From positions 124,001-188,000 of the forward strand of contig NZ_MVID01000002.1 in NCBI RefSeq assembly GCF_002086815.1: a stretch of DNA of 64,000 nt, in the 5' to 3' direction. Source of the stretch: Mycolicibacterium parafortuitum (GTDB taxonomy: Bacteria; Actinomycetota; Actinomycetes; Mycobacteriales; Mycobacteriaceae). Position 1 is the first letter of the stretch; each line of letters opens with the position of its first letter. The position numbers and the translations under genes are program-made. Of this stretch, positions 1-7,670 are shown one piece after another. The notes beneath the pieces were generated by a model. That model saw only the letters and a program-made list of their open reading frames with translations. It did no database searches and was not told the origin of the DNA.

Positions 1-282
1 ATCGTCGGGGCCGTACTGCAGTTCGGCGGCGACGGCGTAGGCCAGCGCGGATTCGAAGCCTTCGCCGTTGGCAGGTTGGTCACCCTTGTACCAGGGCGGA
101 TAAACGGGCTGATCGGCGCCGAACGTCAGGATTCCGGGATACAGGGTGGCGAGCACACCCTTGCGGCATTTCGCGCCGTCGAGGGTCGGTGCGGTATCGG
201 CGGTCGTGGGCGCGCACGCGGCGAGCACGACGGCCAGCGCCGCGAGGGCCGCCGTCCATCCCGACACCCAGGACGCCCGCAT
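1..282 (-). CDS. Solute-binding lipoprotein of an amino-acid-type ABC transporter (partial, N-terminus)
   Basis: Only the first 94 codons are inside the window; the gene runs off the left edge. From ATG at 282 there is a short arginine-containing n-region, an Ala/Leu/Val-rich hydrophobic stretch and a lipobox ending in LAAC (Cys23), so the mature protein should be a lipid-anchored exported protein. After the linker, the phrases ILTFGADQPVYPPWY and GEGFESALAYAVAAEL match the beginning of bacterial extracellular solute-binding proteins of family 3 (glutamine/polar amino acid type), where the GFE..LA segment lies in the ligand cleft. The ligand cannot be judged from this fragment. The fragment has no in-frame stop, so it looks intact as far as visible. 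Confidence 0.8.
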   Translation of the reverse strand, partial: MRASWVSGWTAALAALAVVLAACAPTTADTAPTLDGAKCRKGVLATLYPGILTFGADQPVYPPWYKGDQPANGEGFESALAYAVAAELQYGPDD

Positions 283-388
283 AGCCGAATCATCGCAGAC
301 TTTGCTCTTCCTGCAGTCTGGCGGCGGTACGGCGCGCGCGGCCACGTTCTCCGCGGTGCGTCGACAGGGCTTTCGGCGTCGTGGGCGC

Positions 389-575
389 CGTGCAGAAATG
401 GAGCGGCCCCCGAGCCGTCATTCCTGGTCGGACAAGACCAAGAGGCTCGGGGGCCGGGTGACTGCGGGGAATTCGCCAGCGCGCACAGGTGCGACAAGCG
501 TCTCCCAGCGCTGCTAGCTCGCAGCCACCTCACATGTCCATAAGTCAATCAATTTCTCGGACCACCTCCTTCCCT
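389..575 (-). other. Unassigned intergenic element: strong Shine-Dalgarno, tiny ORFs and nested hairpin
   Basis: The 346 bases between the lipoprotein start (282) and the pabC stop (629) hold no full-size gene. On the minus strand there is a perfect-looking GGAAGGAGG ribosome site (about 574-566), followed by very short reading frames: a 3-codon MDM ORF whose ATGTGA stop overlaps a GTG-initiated frame containing RRLSHLCALANS, and a frame ending in LWTCEVAAS. After these comes a two-tier hairpin (see 405-455). The arrangement of ribosome site, short peptide, hairpin and then the downstream lipoprotein gene resembles a transcription attenuator or an sRNA locus. It is equally possible that only the hairpin (as terminator) is functional. 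Confidence 0.35.
405..455. terminator. Two-tier perfect hairpin, probable terminator or attenuator
   Basis: GGCCCCCGAGCC at 405-416 pairs exactly with GGCTCGGGGGCC at 444-455, and inside it TGGTC (425-429) pairs with GACCA (436-440). It could stop transcription coming from pabC on the minus strand. No clear U-run follows on either strand, which is common for actinobacterial terminators. Confidence 0.6.
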
Positions 576-628
576 GTGTACCCGCGACCGTACTCCCGCT
601 TCGGCAGTGCGACAAGCGATTTACGCGG

Positions 629-1510
629 TCAGCGATCACACAGGATTGCCGCGTCGACCAGCGCCGCCAGATCGCCGGCCAGGGGTGCCGCGGGCAGCGG
701 CCGCCCGTCCAGGGTGTGCACCCGCGCCGCGAGGGTGATGCTGGATACCAGCCAAACGCCTTCGGCGGCAACCAGATCCGCAGGAGTGAGGGCCTGGTAG
801 TCGCAGTCGTACCCGTGCTCGCGCGCCACCTCGAACAGTGCCTGCTGGGTGGTTCCGCGCAGGATCGGATACCAGGGCGGCGGGGTGAGCAGGCAGGTGC
901 GGCCGTCGGGCGACGACGTCGCGATCACGACGGTCGACCGCGGGCCTTCCAGGATGTGGCCGTCGGTGCTGACGAAGATGACGTCGCCGGCGCCGTGCCG
1001 TTCGGCGTGCCGAAGGGCGGCCATGTTCACCGCATAGGACAGGGTCTTGGCCCCGGCCAGCAACCACGGCATCGCGTCGATGCCGTCGGCGGCCAGACCC
1101 CGGTCCAGGGTCAGGGCGGCCAGACCGTCACGGCGCACCGCGGCGACCCGGGCGGGCACCTGGCCGATCGTCGCGTAGGCCGTCGGCGCCGACCCGTGCT
1201 CACGGCCGCGCGAGTACACCAACCGCAGTACGCCCTCGTCGCCGCCGGAGGCCAGCCATGCCTCGACCGCGACCGCGACCGCGGCACGCCACCGCCCGGC
1301 ATCGGGCGCCGGAAGGTCGACCTGCCGCGCGGAGTGCGCCAGCCGCTCGAGGTGGGCGCCGAGCAGGCACGGACTGCCCTGTCGGATCAACAGCGTCTCG
1401 AAGATCCCGTCCCCGCGAACAGCCGCGAGGTCGTCGGCGTGCAGCAGCGGAACCTCGGGATCGTGCAGCTGACCGTCGAGGGTGACGAGGACGCCCGGAT
1501 GGTCAGCCAT
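629..1510 (-). CDS. pabC: Aminodeoxychorismate lyase / class IV PLP aminotransferase
   Basis: The 293-residue protein belongs to fold-type IV PLP enzymes. It converts 4-amino-4-deoxychorismate to p-aminobenzoate and pyruvate for folate synthesis. Visible family features are the N-terminal RGDGIFETLL segment (start of the active-site region), a central GAKTLSYAVNMAALRHA stretch carrying the Schiff-base lysine, and GDVIFVSTDGHILEGPRSTVV, the typical substrate/cofactor loop of this family. It corresponds to M. tuberculosis Rv0812. A branched-chain or D-amino-acid aminotransferase cannot be excluded from sequence alone, because the fold is shared. The start at 1510 is supported by a TACGCT hexamer about eight bases upstream, suggesting an almost leaderless mRNA divergent from the ygfZ-like gene. 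Confidence 0.85.
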   Translation of the reverse strand: MADHPGVLVTLDGQLHDPEVPLLHADDLAAVRGDGIFETLLIRQGSPCLLGAHLERLAHSARQVDLPAPDAGRWRAAVAVAVEAWLASGGDEGVLRLVYSRGREHGSAPTAYATIGQVPARVAAVRRDGLAALTLDRGLAADGIDAMPWLLAGAKTLSYAVNMAALRHAERHGAGDVIFVSTDGHILEGPRSTVVIATSSPDGRTCLLTPPPWYPILRGTTQQALFEVAREHGYDCDYQALTPADLVAAEGVWLVSSITLAARVHTLDGRPLPAAPLAGDLAALVDAAILCDR

Positions 1511-1549
1511 GGGGCATCAGCGTAGCGGCGGGCCGCGGGCGGCGGCTCG

Positions 1550-1555
1550 TAGAGT
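1550..1555 (+). promoter_or_regulatory. -10 hexamer for a leaderless ygfZ-like mRNA
   Basis: TAGAGT fits the mycobacterial TANNNT -10 element and ends six bases before the ATG at 1562, so transcription would start at the start codon. No ribosome-binding site is visible upstream of that ATG. No convincing -35 is seen. Confidence 0.5.
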
Positions 1556-1561
1556 TGATCC

Positions 1562-2668
1562 ATGGCCTGGCAGACGTCGAAAGTTCCCGCCCCCGCCGAC
1601 GGACCCGACGCGGGTGCGGTCTGGCACTACGGCGACCCGCTCGGGGAGCAGCGGACCGCCGACACCGGCGCTGTGGTGATCGACCGTTCGCACCGCGCCG
1701 TGCTGGTCCTGACCGGCAGTGAGCGCAAGGCCTGGCTGCACACCATCTCCAGTCAGCACGTCAGCGATCTCGCCGACGGCGCGGTGACCGAGAACCTCAG
1801 TCTCGACGGCCAGGGCCGGGTGGAGGACCACTGGCTGCAGACCCAGTTGGACGGCCGCACCGTCATCGACACCGAGGGCGCGCGCGGGGAGGCTCTGCTG
1901 GCGTTCCTGCGCAAGATGGTCTTCTGGTCCGACGTCACGGTCGAGCCCGCCGATCTCGGTGTGCTGTCGTTGCTCGGCCCCGCCGTCGCCGACACCCCGG
2001 TGCTGGAGACCCTCGGTCTGGACGCGCTGCCCGCCGAAGGCACTGCCGTCGAGTTACCCGACGGCGGATTCGTGCGCCGGCTGCCCGGGTCGGGCGTCGA
2101 GGTCGATGTGGTGGTCCCCCGCTCGGAGGTGGCCGGGTGGTTGGACAGGCTTGTCGCGGCCGGGGTGCGCCCCGCCGGAGTGTGGACGCACGAAGCTCAC
2201 CGCGTCGCGGCCCAGCGCCCGCGCCTCGGGGTGGACACCGACGAACGCACCATCCCGCACGAGGTCGGCTGGATCGGGGGTCCCGGGGTGGGCGCCGTGC
2301 ACCTGGAGAAGGGCTGCTATCGCGGCCAGGAGACGGTCGCGCGGGTTCACAACCTGGGCAAGCCGCCGCGGATGCTGGTGCAATTGCACCTCGACGGGGC
2401 GTCCGACCGGCCGTCACCCGGGGATCCGCTGCTGGTGGGTGGGCGCACCGTCGGGCGGCTCGGCACGGTCGTCGACCACGTCGACGAGGGCCTCATCGCG
2501 CTGGCGCTGGTCAAGCGCGGTCTTCCCGCCGACATGGCGTTGACGACGGGCGGCGACGTAGAGGTGTCCGCGGCCATCGACCCGGACTCGGTGCCACCGA
2601 CCGACGCGGTCGGGGCCGGACGGCTGGCGGTCGACCGATTACGGGCCGGCGGACGGGCGCAGCAGTAG
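1562..2668 (+). CDS. ygfZ: YgfZ/GcvT-like folate-binding protein
   Basis: The 368-residue protein has the YgfZ signature KGCYRGQETVARV at roughly residues 250-262; its cysteine is the family hallmark. In characterised homologues (E. coli YgfZ, mitochondrial IBA57) the protein binds folate and helps maturation or repair of certain Fe-S enzymes. The N-terminal region (HRAVLVLTGSERKAWLHTIS) resembles the folate-binding domain of the GcvT aminomethyltransferase, but the glycine-cleavage partners are not nearby. The gene is the counterpart of Rv0811c and lies divergent from pabC, a folate-precursor gene. A leaderless start is likely (see 1550). Confidence 0.85.
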   Translation: MAWQTSKVPAPADGPDAGAVWHYGDPLGEQRTADTGAVVIDRSHRAVLVLTGSERKAWLHTISSQHVSDLADGAVTENLSLDGQGRVEDHWLQTQLDGRTVIDTEGARGEALLAFLRKMVFWSDVTVEPADLGVLSLLGPAVADTPVLETLGLDALPAEGTAVELPDGGFVRRLPGSGVEVDVVVPRSEVAGWLDRLVAAGVRPAGVWTHEAHRVAAQRPRLGVDTDERTIPHEVGWIGGPGVGAVHLEKGCYRGQETVARVHNLGKPPRMLVQLHLDGASDRPSPGDPLLVGGRTVGRLGTVVDHVDEGLIALALVKRGLPADMALTTGGDVEVSAAIDPDSVPPTDAVGAGRLAVDRLRAGGRAQQ

Positions 2669-2794
2669 AGAACCGGCAGGTATGGGCCGCCACTGCGGGA
2701 GCGCCATTGTGAGAAGCGGCGCTCCTACAGGGCCTGCCAGCATCACGGCTCGCGGCACGGTAAGCTGACCGCAGGACAATAAACACACTCAGAT

Positions 2795-2823
2795 CGGAGC
2801 CGCCTAGTAATTAGGCCGCTCCG
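2795..2823. promoter_or_regulatory. 5' leader hairpin upstream of the DUF3073 gene
   Basis: CGGAGCCGCCTA and TTAGGCCGCTCCG around a GTAA loop form an almost perfect stem with one internal mismatch, 24 bases upstream of the start codon at 2847. It may be a regulatory leader structure or a terminator of the ygfZ-like transcript. Confidence 0.4.
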
Positions 2824-2846
2824 TTATTGCGCGAGGGGGTTCCCCC

Positions 2847-3032
2847 ATGGGCCGCGGCCGGGCAAAGGCAAAGCAGACCAAGGTTGCACGTGAGCTGAAG
2901 TACAGCTCACCGCAGACCGACTTCGAGCGGCTTCAGCGCGAGCTGTCGAACGCTTCCGACGACGACCACCGCAACGGTAGCGATGCGCCGTTCGACGATG
3001 GTTGGGTCGACGAGGACGACTGGCGGCGCTGA
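2847..3032 (+). CDS. DUF3073 small protein
   Basis: A 61-residue polypeptide with a basic N-terminus (GRGRAKAKQTKVARELKY) and a strongly acidic, Asp/Trp-rich C-terminus (DDGWVDEDDW). This charge split is characteristic of the actinobacterial DUF3073 family, present in M. tuberculosis as Rv0810c. No enzymatic motif is present and the function is unknown; the basic head could bind nucleic acid (inference). The reading frame is free-standing with its own leader hairpin upstream and a strong terminator immediately after the stop. Confidence 0.85.
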   Translation: MGRGRAKAKQTKVARELKYSSPQTDFERLQRELSNASDDDHRNGSDAPFDDGWVDEDDWRR

Positions 3033-3041
3033 GGCTGTGTC

Positions 3042-3068
3042 CTCCCGGGTGTGACCCACACCCGGGAG
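3042..3068. terminator. Bidirectional terminator between DUF3073 gene and purM
   Basis: CTCCCGGGTGTG (3042-3053) pairs perfectly with CACACCCGGGAG (3057-3068) around a three-base loop, exactly in the convergent gap between the two stop codons. Confidence 0.8.
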
Positions 3069-3094
3069 CACCCTTCAGACCGGCTCCTCGGACC

Positions 3095-4186
3095 TCAGAA
3101 GCGCGGATGCTGCCCTACGAGCACAGCTCGTGAGCCGTCCTTGCTCCCCTTCTCGATGGTCCCGAGAGTCCAGCAATCCAGGTGACGTGCGGTCAGCACG
3201 GCCAGCGCGCGATCGGTGTCCTCCGGCGCGACGACGGCCACCATGCCGACCCCCATGTTGAAGGTCTTCTCCATCTCGGCCCGCTCGATGCGGCCCCGCT
3301 GGGCGATCATCCCGAAAACCGGGGCGGGCGTCCACGTGCCGCGATCGAGTTCGGCGACCAGTCCGTGCGGGATGACGCGGTCCAGGTTTGCGGCCAGTCC
3401 GCCGCCGGTGACGTGGCAGAAGGTCCGCACCTGGGTCTCGGCGACCAGCGCCAGGCAGTCCTTGGCGTAGATGCGGGTCGGCTCAAGCAGTTCCTCGCCG
3501 AGGGTGCGGCCGAACTCCTCCACGTGGCCGGCCAGGTTCATGTGGTCGATCTCCAGCAGCACGTGGCGAGCCAGCGAGTAGCCGTTCGAGTGCAGCCCGG
3601 TCGAGGCCATCGCGATCACGACGTCGCCCGGCTTCACCCGGTCCGGGCCCAGCACGTCATCGGCTTCCACGACGCCGATCCCGGTCGCGGAGATGTCGTA
3701 GTGGTCGGGAGCCATCAGCCCGGGATGTTCGGCTGTCTCGCCGCCGAGCAGCGCACAGCCTGCCTGCACGCAGCCGTCGGCGATCCCAGACACCAGCTCG
3801 GCGACCCGTTCGGGGACGGTGCGCCCGACGGCGATGTAGTCCTGCAGGAACAGCGGCTCGGCCCCGCACACGACGAGGTCGTCGACGACCATCGCGACGA
3901 GGTCGATGCCGACGGTGTCGTGCTTGTCCATCGCCTGCGCGACCGCCAGTTTGGTGCCGACGCCGTCGGTGGACGAGGCCAGCAGCGGCTCGCGGTAGCC
4001 GCTGCGAAGGGCGAACAGCCCGGCGAAGCCGCCTAGGCCGCCCCTCACCTCGGGCCTGGTCGCCTTCTTGGCCAGTGGCTTGAAGAGTTCGACGGCGCGG
4101 TCACCGGCCTCGATGTCCACGCCTGCCGACGCATAGGAAATGCCGTGTTGTTCGGCGCGCTCGCTTTGTTCGAACCCTTTAGTCAT
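3095..4186 (-). CDS. purM: Phosphoribosylformylglycinamidine cyclo-ligase (AIR synthetase)
   Basis: The 363-residue protein catalyses the ATP-dependent ring closure of FGAM to AIR, step five of de novo purine synthesis. The conserved SYASAGVDIEAGD start, SSTDGVGTK (nucleotide loop), DLVVCGAEPLFLQDYIA and GGETAEHPG motifs of the PurM/PurL ATP-binding superfamily are all present, and the length is normal. An upstream in-frame extension exists, but ATG at 4186 begins the family-conserved sequence and has TAACCT (4200-4195) just upstream as a -10, suggesting a nearly leaderless mRNA. It is the counterpart of Rv0809. In M. tuberculosis purM directly follows purF; here a plus-strand dehydrogenase-like gene is inserted between them. 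Confidence 0.95.
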   Translation of the reverse strand: MTKGFEQSERAEQHGISYASAGVDIEAGDRAVELFKPLAKKATRPEVRGGLGGFAGLFALRSGYREPLLASSTDGVGTKLAVAQAMDKHDTVGIDLVAMVVDDLVVCGAEPLFLQDYIAVGRTVPERVAELVSGIADGCVQAGCALLGGETAEHPGLMAPDHYDISATGIGVVEADDVLGPDRVKPGDVVIAMASTGLHSNGYSLARHVLLEIDHMNLAGHVEEFGRTLGEELLEPTRIYAKDCLALVAETQVRTFCHVTGGGLAANLDRVIPHGLVAELDRGTWTPAPVFGMIAQRGRIERAEMEKTFNMGVGMVAVVAPEDTDRALAVLTARHLDCWTLGTIEKGSKDGSRAVLVGQHPRF

Positions 4187-4323
4187 CGGGTGCAAGGTTA
4201 CCCGCGCATTCCCGCCGAATTGATGCCAGTGTCGGTTGTCGGTGACCGGCATGCCGCCCGCGGTGCCCGTCCCCGGCACTGGTCGAGGGTTTGCGCAGCC
4301 CCGGAAGTGGTCATCCCGCGGCC

Positions 4324-5298
4324 ATGCCTGACGAGGATGTCCGCTGCCTGGTGACGGGTGCCACCGGTTACATCGGTGGCCGGTTGGTTCCCGAATTGCT
4401 CAGCCGCGGCGCCCGGGTGCGGGCGATGGCCCGCACCCCCGCCAAGCTGGACGGCGCACCGTGGCGCGACCGGGTCGAGGTGGTGCGCGGTGATCTCACC
4501 GATCCCGACTCGTTGACCTCGGCGTTCGACGGCATGGACGTCGTCTACTACCTGGTGCATTCGATGGGCACCTCTCGCGACTTCGTCGAGGAGGAGCGCC
4601 GGTCGGCGCGCAACGTCGCGGAGGCGGCCAAGAGGGCCGGCGTCCGCAGGATCGTCTACCTCAGCGGTCTGCATCCCGAAGGCACCGCGCTGTCGCGCCA
4701 TCTCGCGTCGCGCGTCGAGGTCGGTGAGATCCTGCTGGAGTCCGGCATCGAGACCGTCGTGCTGCAGGCCGGCATCGTGATCGGGTCCGGATCGGCATCG
4801 TTCGAGATGGTCCGCCACCTGACCGACCGGCTGCCGGTGATGACCACACCGAAGTGGGTGCACAACAAGATCCAGCCGATCGCGATCGGCGACGTGCTGC
4901 ACTACCTGTCCGAGGCGGCCACCGCGGAATTCGGCGAATCCCGCACCTGGGACGTCGGCGGCCCGGACGTGATGGAGTACGGCGACGCGATGCAGGGCTA
5001 CGCGCAGGTGGCGGGGTTGCGGCAACGGCTGATGGTGGTGTTGCCGTTCCTGACCCCGACGATTGCGAGCTGGTGGGTGGGTCTGGTCACGCCGATCCCG
5101 TCAGGGCTGGCGCGACCGCTGGTCGAATCCCTGGAGTGCGACGCGATCTGCCACGAACACGACATCGACGCGGTGATCCCGCCCCCCGACGGCGGCCTGA
5201 CCGGATACCTCGATGCGGTGCGCGCCGAGTTGCGCGCGGAGGGACGCTCCGCGGACCGGAAGCGTCAGCTGCTGCGGTTCAGTCCGACGGTGCAGTAG
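4324..5298 (+). CDS. NAD(P)-binding atypical SDR (NmrA-like/epimerase-like)
   Basis: The 324-residue protein opens with CLVTGATGYIGGRLVPELLSRG, a clear Rossmann TGxxGxxG dinucleotide-binding motif. It then has GDLTDPDSLTSAFDGMDVVYYLVHSMG and RIVYLSGLHPEG, typical of atypical short-chain dehydrogenases related to NmrA and complex-I-assembly-type proteins. The classical YxxxK pair is not obvious, so an oxidoreductase activity is uncertain; such proteins may sense redox cofactors. ATG at 4324 was chosen because it immediately precedes the Rossmann strand; an earlier ATG at 4291 would add 11 residues. The gene is inserted antisense between purM and purF. Confidence 0.75.
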   Translation: MPDEDVRCLVTGATGYIGGRLVPELLSRGARVRAMARTPAKLDGAPWRDRVEVVRGDLTDPDSLTSAFDGMDVVYYLVHSMGTSRDFVEEERRSARNVAEAAKRAGVRRIVYLSGLHPEGTALSRHLASRVEVGEILLESGIETVVLQAGIVIGSGSASFEMVRHLTDRLPVMTTPKWVHNKIQPIAIGDVLHYLSEAATAEFGESRTWDVGGPDVMEYGDAMQGYAQVAGLRQRLMVVLPFLTPTIASWWVGLVTPIPSGLARPLVESLECDAICHEHDIDAVIPPPDGGLTGYLDAVRAELRAEGRSADRKRQLLRFSPTVQ

Positions 5299-5335
5299 AT
5301 CGCCCGGCGGTGCGGTGATCGCCGCGGTCCGGCGG

Positions 5336-6868
5336 TCAGGGCCTGCGCAGCGCGGAGGCGTTGTCGTTCTCGGCGGTCACCGGGATGCCGGTGCGCGCGG
5401 CCGTCGCGAGCATGTGCTCGATGACGTTCTTGCCCAGCGCGGTCTCCCCCGGCAGCTCGATCGGGTAATCGCCGTCGAAGCAGGCCGAGCACAGCCGCGT
5501 CGGGGGCTGCTCGGTGGCGGCGATCATGCCTTCGCGGCTGATGTAGCCGAGGGTGTCGGCCCCAATCGCGCGGCGCACGCCTTCGAGCACCTCGTGCTCG
5601 TCGGCGCTGTTGCTCGCGGCGTTGGCGATCAGTTCGGCGGGCGTGGCGAAGTCGATGCCGTAGAAGCACGGCCATTTCACCGGCGGCGACGCGATCCGCA
5701 CGTGCACCTCGACCGCACCGGCCTCGCGCAGCATCCGGACCAGGGCGCGTTGGGTGTTGCCGCGCACGATGGAGTCGTCGACGACGATCAGCCGCTTACC
5801 GCGGATGACCTCTTTGAGCGGGTTGAGCTTGAGCCGGATACCGAGCTGACGGATCGTCTGGGACGGCTGGATGAAGGTGCGCCCGACATAGGCGTTCTTC
5901 ATCAGACCCTGCCCGAACGGGATGCCGGACTCCTGCGCGTAGCCCACGGCCGCGGGCGTGCCGGATTCGGGCACCCCGATCACCAGGTCCGCGTCGACCG
6001 GCTTCTCGCGGGCCAGCCGGCGGCCGATGTCGACCCGGGTGGCGTGCACCGAGCGTCCGACGATCGTGCTGTCGGGGCGGGCGAGGTAGACGTACTCGAA
6101 GACACAGCCTTTGGGCGTCGGGTTGGCGAAGCGGGTGGACCGGACACCGTCGGCGTCGATGGCCAGCAGCTCGCCGGGTTCGATGTCGCGGACGAACGAG
6201 GCACCGACGATGTCGAGCGCCGCGGTCTCCGACGCGACCACCCAGCCGCGGTCCAGCCGGCCGAGCGACAGCGGGCGCACGCCGTACGGGTCGCGGGCCG
6301 CGTACAAGGTGTTCTCGTCCATGAACGTCAGGCAGAACGCGCCGCGCACCGTCGGCAGAAGTTTCAGGGCGGCCTGTTCGAGCGACGAATCGGCGGCACC
6401 GTGGGCGAGCAGTGCGCCCAGGATGTCGGAGTCGGTGGTGGCCGCAGGCCCGCCGTGGTCACTCATCAGGCCCTCGTCGCGGGCGAGGGCGGCCAGTTCG
6501 GCGGTGTTGACCAGGTTGCCGTTGTGCCCGAGCGCGACGCCGGTGCCCGCCGCGGTGTTACGGAAGACCGGTTGGGCGTTCTCCCATGTGGTGGAGCCGG
6601 TGGTCGAGTAGCGGCAGTGCCCGATGGCGACGTGGCCGTGCATCGCGGCCAGCGTCTGTTCGTCGAACACCTGGCTGACCAGACCGAGGTCTTTGAAGAC
6701 CAGCACCTGGGATCCGTCGGCGACGGCGATGCCCGCAGCCTCCTGCCCTCTGTGCTGCAACGCATACAGGCCGTAGTAAGTGAGCTTCGCCACCTCCTCG
6801 CCCGGTGCCCATACGCCGAATACTCCGCACTCTTCCTTGGGCTCGTTGTCGAGCTGTTCGGCGGTCAC
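5336..6868 (-). CDS. purF: Amidophosphoribosyltransferase
   Basis: The 510-residue enzyme commits PRPP and glutamine to purine synthesis. It is made as a precursor: a 13-residue propeptide (MTAEQLDNEPKEE) precedes Cys14 of CGVFGVW, the N-terminal nucleophile of the class II glutamine amidotransferase domain. The C-terminal phosphoribosyltransferase domain has the PRPP loop VVDDSIVRGNTQRA. CSACFDGDYP near the end and a further cysteine match the Bacillus-type enzyme that carries a structural 4Fe-4S cluster. The start is GTG at 6868. It is the counterpart of Rv0808. The downstream gene on the same strand is not another purine gene. Confidence 0.96.
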   Translation of the reverse strand: MTAEQLDNEPKEECGVFGVWAPGEEVAKLTYYGLYALQHRGQEAAGIAVADGSQVLVFKDLGLVSQVFDEQTLAAMHGHVAIGHCRYSTTGSTTWENAQPVFRNTAAGTGVALGHNGNLVNTAELAALARDEGLMSDHGGPAATTDSDILGALLAHGAADSSLEQAALKLLPTVRGAFCLTFMDENTLYAARDPYGVRPLSLGRLDRGWVVASETAALDIVGASFVRDIEPGELLAIDADGVRSTRFANPTPKGCVFEYVYLARPDSTIVGRSVHATRVDIGRRLAREKPVDADLVIGVPESGTPAAVGYAQESGIPFGQGLMKNAYVGRTFIQPSQTIRQLGIRLKLNPLKEVIRGKRLIVVDDSIVRGNTQRALVRMLREAGAVEVHVRIASPPVKWPCFYGIDFATPAELIANAASNSADEHEVLEGVRRAIGADTLGYISREGMIAATEQPPTRLCSACFDGDYPIELPGETALGKNVIEHMLATAARTGIPVTAENDNASALRRP

Positions 6869-7032
6869 AATCAGGCTGCTCCCTGGGGGCTGGGGGTGAC
6901 GCGGCCCAGTCTACGGTCTGATTCCGCCGAAACGGGAATCGAGGACCGCCGTTTCGCCGACGGGTGAACGCCCATGCCACGCACACACTCCGGCGTGGGT
7001 CACGAAAGCCGTTGGAAGCCGGGCGAAACCGG

Positions 7033-7422
7033 TCAGCTCAGCGGGACCAGCGGCAGCGCCGCGGCGATCTCGCGGGCCCGTGATCCGGACAGCTGCAGCG
7101 CTCCGGTGGCGGCCGCATCGTCGACGGAGAGCAATCCGGTGGCCAGCAGCAGCCAGGTCCGCGGGTCGGTCTCGACGACGTTGGGCGGATTGCCCCGGGT
7201 GTGTGCCGGTCCGGCGATGCACTGCACCGCGACGAACGGCGGGACGCGGACCTCGACCGAGGAGCCGGGCGCGACCGCTGCCAGCGTGCGCGCCGTCGCA
7301 CGCACCGCCTCGGCCAGTTGGGTTCGCGGCGGCGCGGCGAGGGTGTCATCGCGTAACCAGTCGGCGACCGTGGTCACGGCGGCGAGGGTCTTGAGCGGGT
7401 CGACGGTACGGCGAGCGGCCAT
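7033..7422 (-). CDS. Sterol-carrier/MDMPI-like conserved protein (Rv0807 family)
   Basis: A 129-residue protein beginning MAARRTVDPLKTLAAV. The core RVPPFVAVQCIAGPAHTRGNPPNVVETDPRTWLLLATGLL resembles the C-terminal lipid-binding-like domain seen in mycobacterial 'sterol carrier family' and mycothiol-dependent maleylpyruvate isomerase proteins. It matches the gene that sits upstream of purF in M. tuberculosis (Rv0807). Function is not known. It lies 164 bases upstream of purF on the same strand, so co-transcription with purF is possible. A longer ORF extends upstream, but the family-conserved sequence begins at ATG 7422 and the extra part would cover the promoter of the divergent ABC operon. 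Confidence 0.7.
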   Translation of the reverse strand: MAARRTVDPLKTLAAVTTVADWLRDDTLAAPPRTQLAEAVRATARTLAAVAPGSSVEVRVPPFVAVQCIAGPAHTRGNPPNVVETDPRTWLLLATGLLSVDDAAATGALQLSGSRAREIAAALPLVPLS

Positions 7423-7500
7423 GAACGTAGCTTCCCAAAGCCGGCACAGCCGCGGAAAGACCGCCTCGATGTATCCCGCAGTCCTGACCGGAACGTTAAA

Positions 7501-7518
7501 AATCGTATCGATCCGATT
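7501..7518. promoter_or_regulatory. Candidate operator upstream of the ABC transporter-monooxygenase operon
   Basis: AATCGTATCGATCCGATT is an 18-base near-perfect palindrome with eight of nine base pairs matching. It lies in the 248-base gap between the divergent Rv0807-like gene and the ABC operon. Nothing else in this gap suggests a gene. Confidence 0.4.
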
Positions 7519-7670
7519 GATGGCGAACCGCAACGCGCTCCGGCATGGTGACGCGGCCATACCTGCTCTCCAGGACGGCTCACCGCTTGTGGCGGCACGC
7601 GACGCTCGATCGAGCGCGTGTCCACGGGCCGGGGAAGCCGCGTCGCCGTCCTCCGAATCGAAAGACACGA

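Noticed and set aside
126..548. A 140-codon minus-strand ORF upstream of the lipoprotein gene
   Set aside because: It runs through the hairpin and into the lipoprotein signal-peptide region in another frame; only its first few codons (within the 389-575 element) could be meaningful.
545..631. In-frame continuation of pabC past its TGA for 26 codons (ending KEVVREID)
   Set aside because: Read-through is not supported by any context signal; PabC has normal length without it.
5213..6967. A 584-codon plus-strand open frame opposite purF
   Set aside because: It has no recognisable domain and is an antisense shadow of purF.
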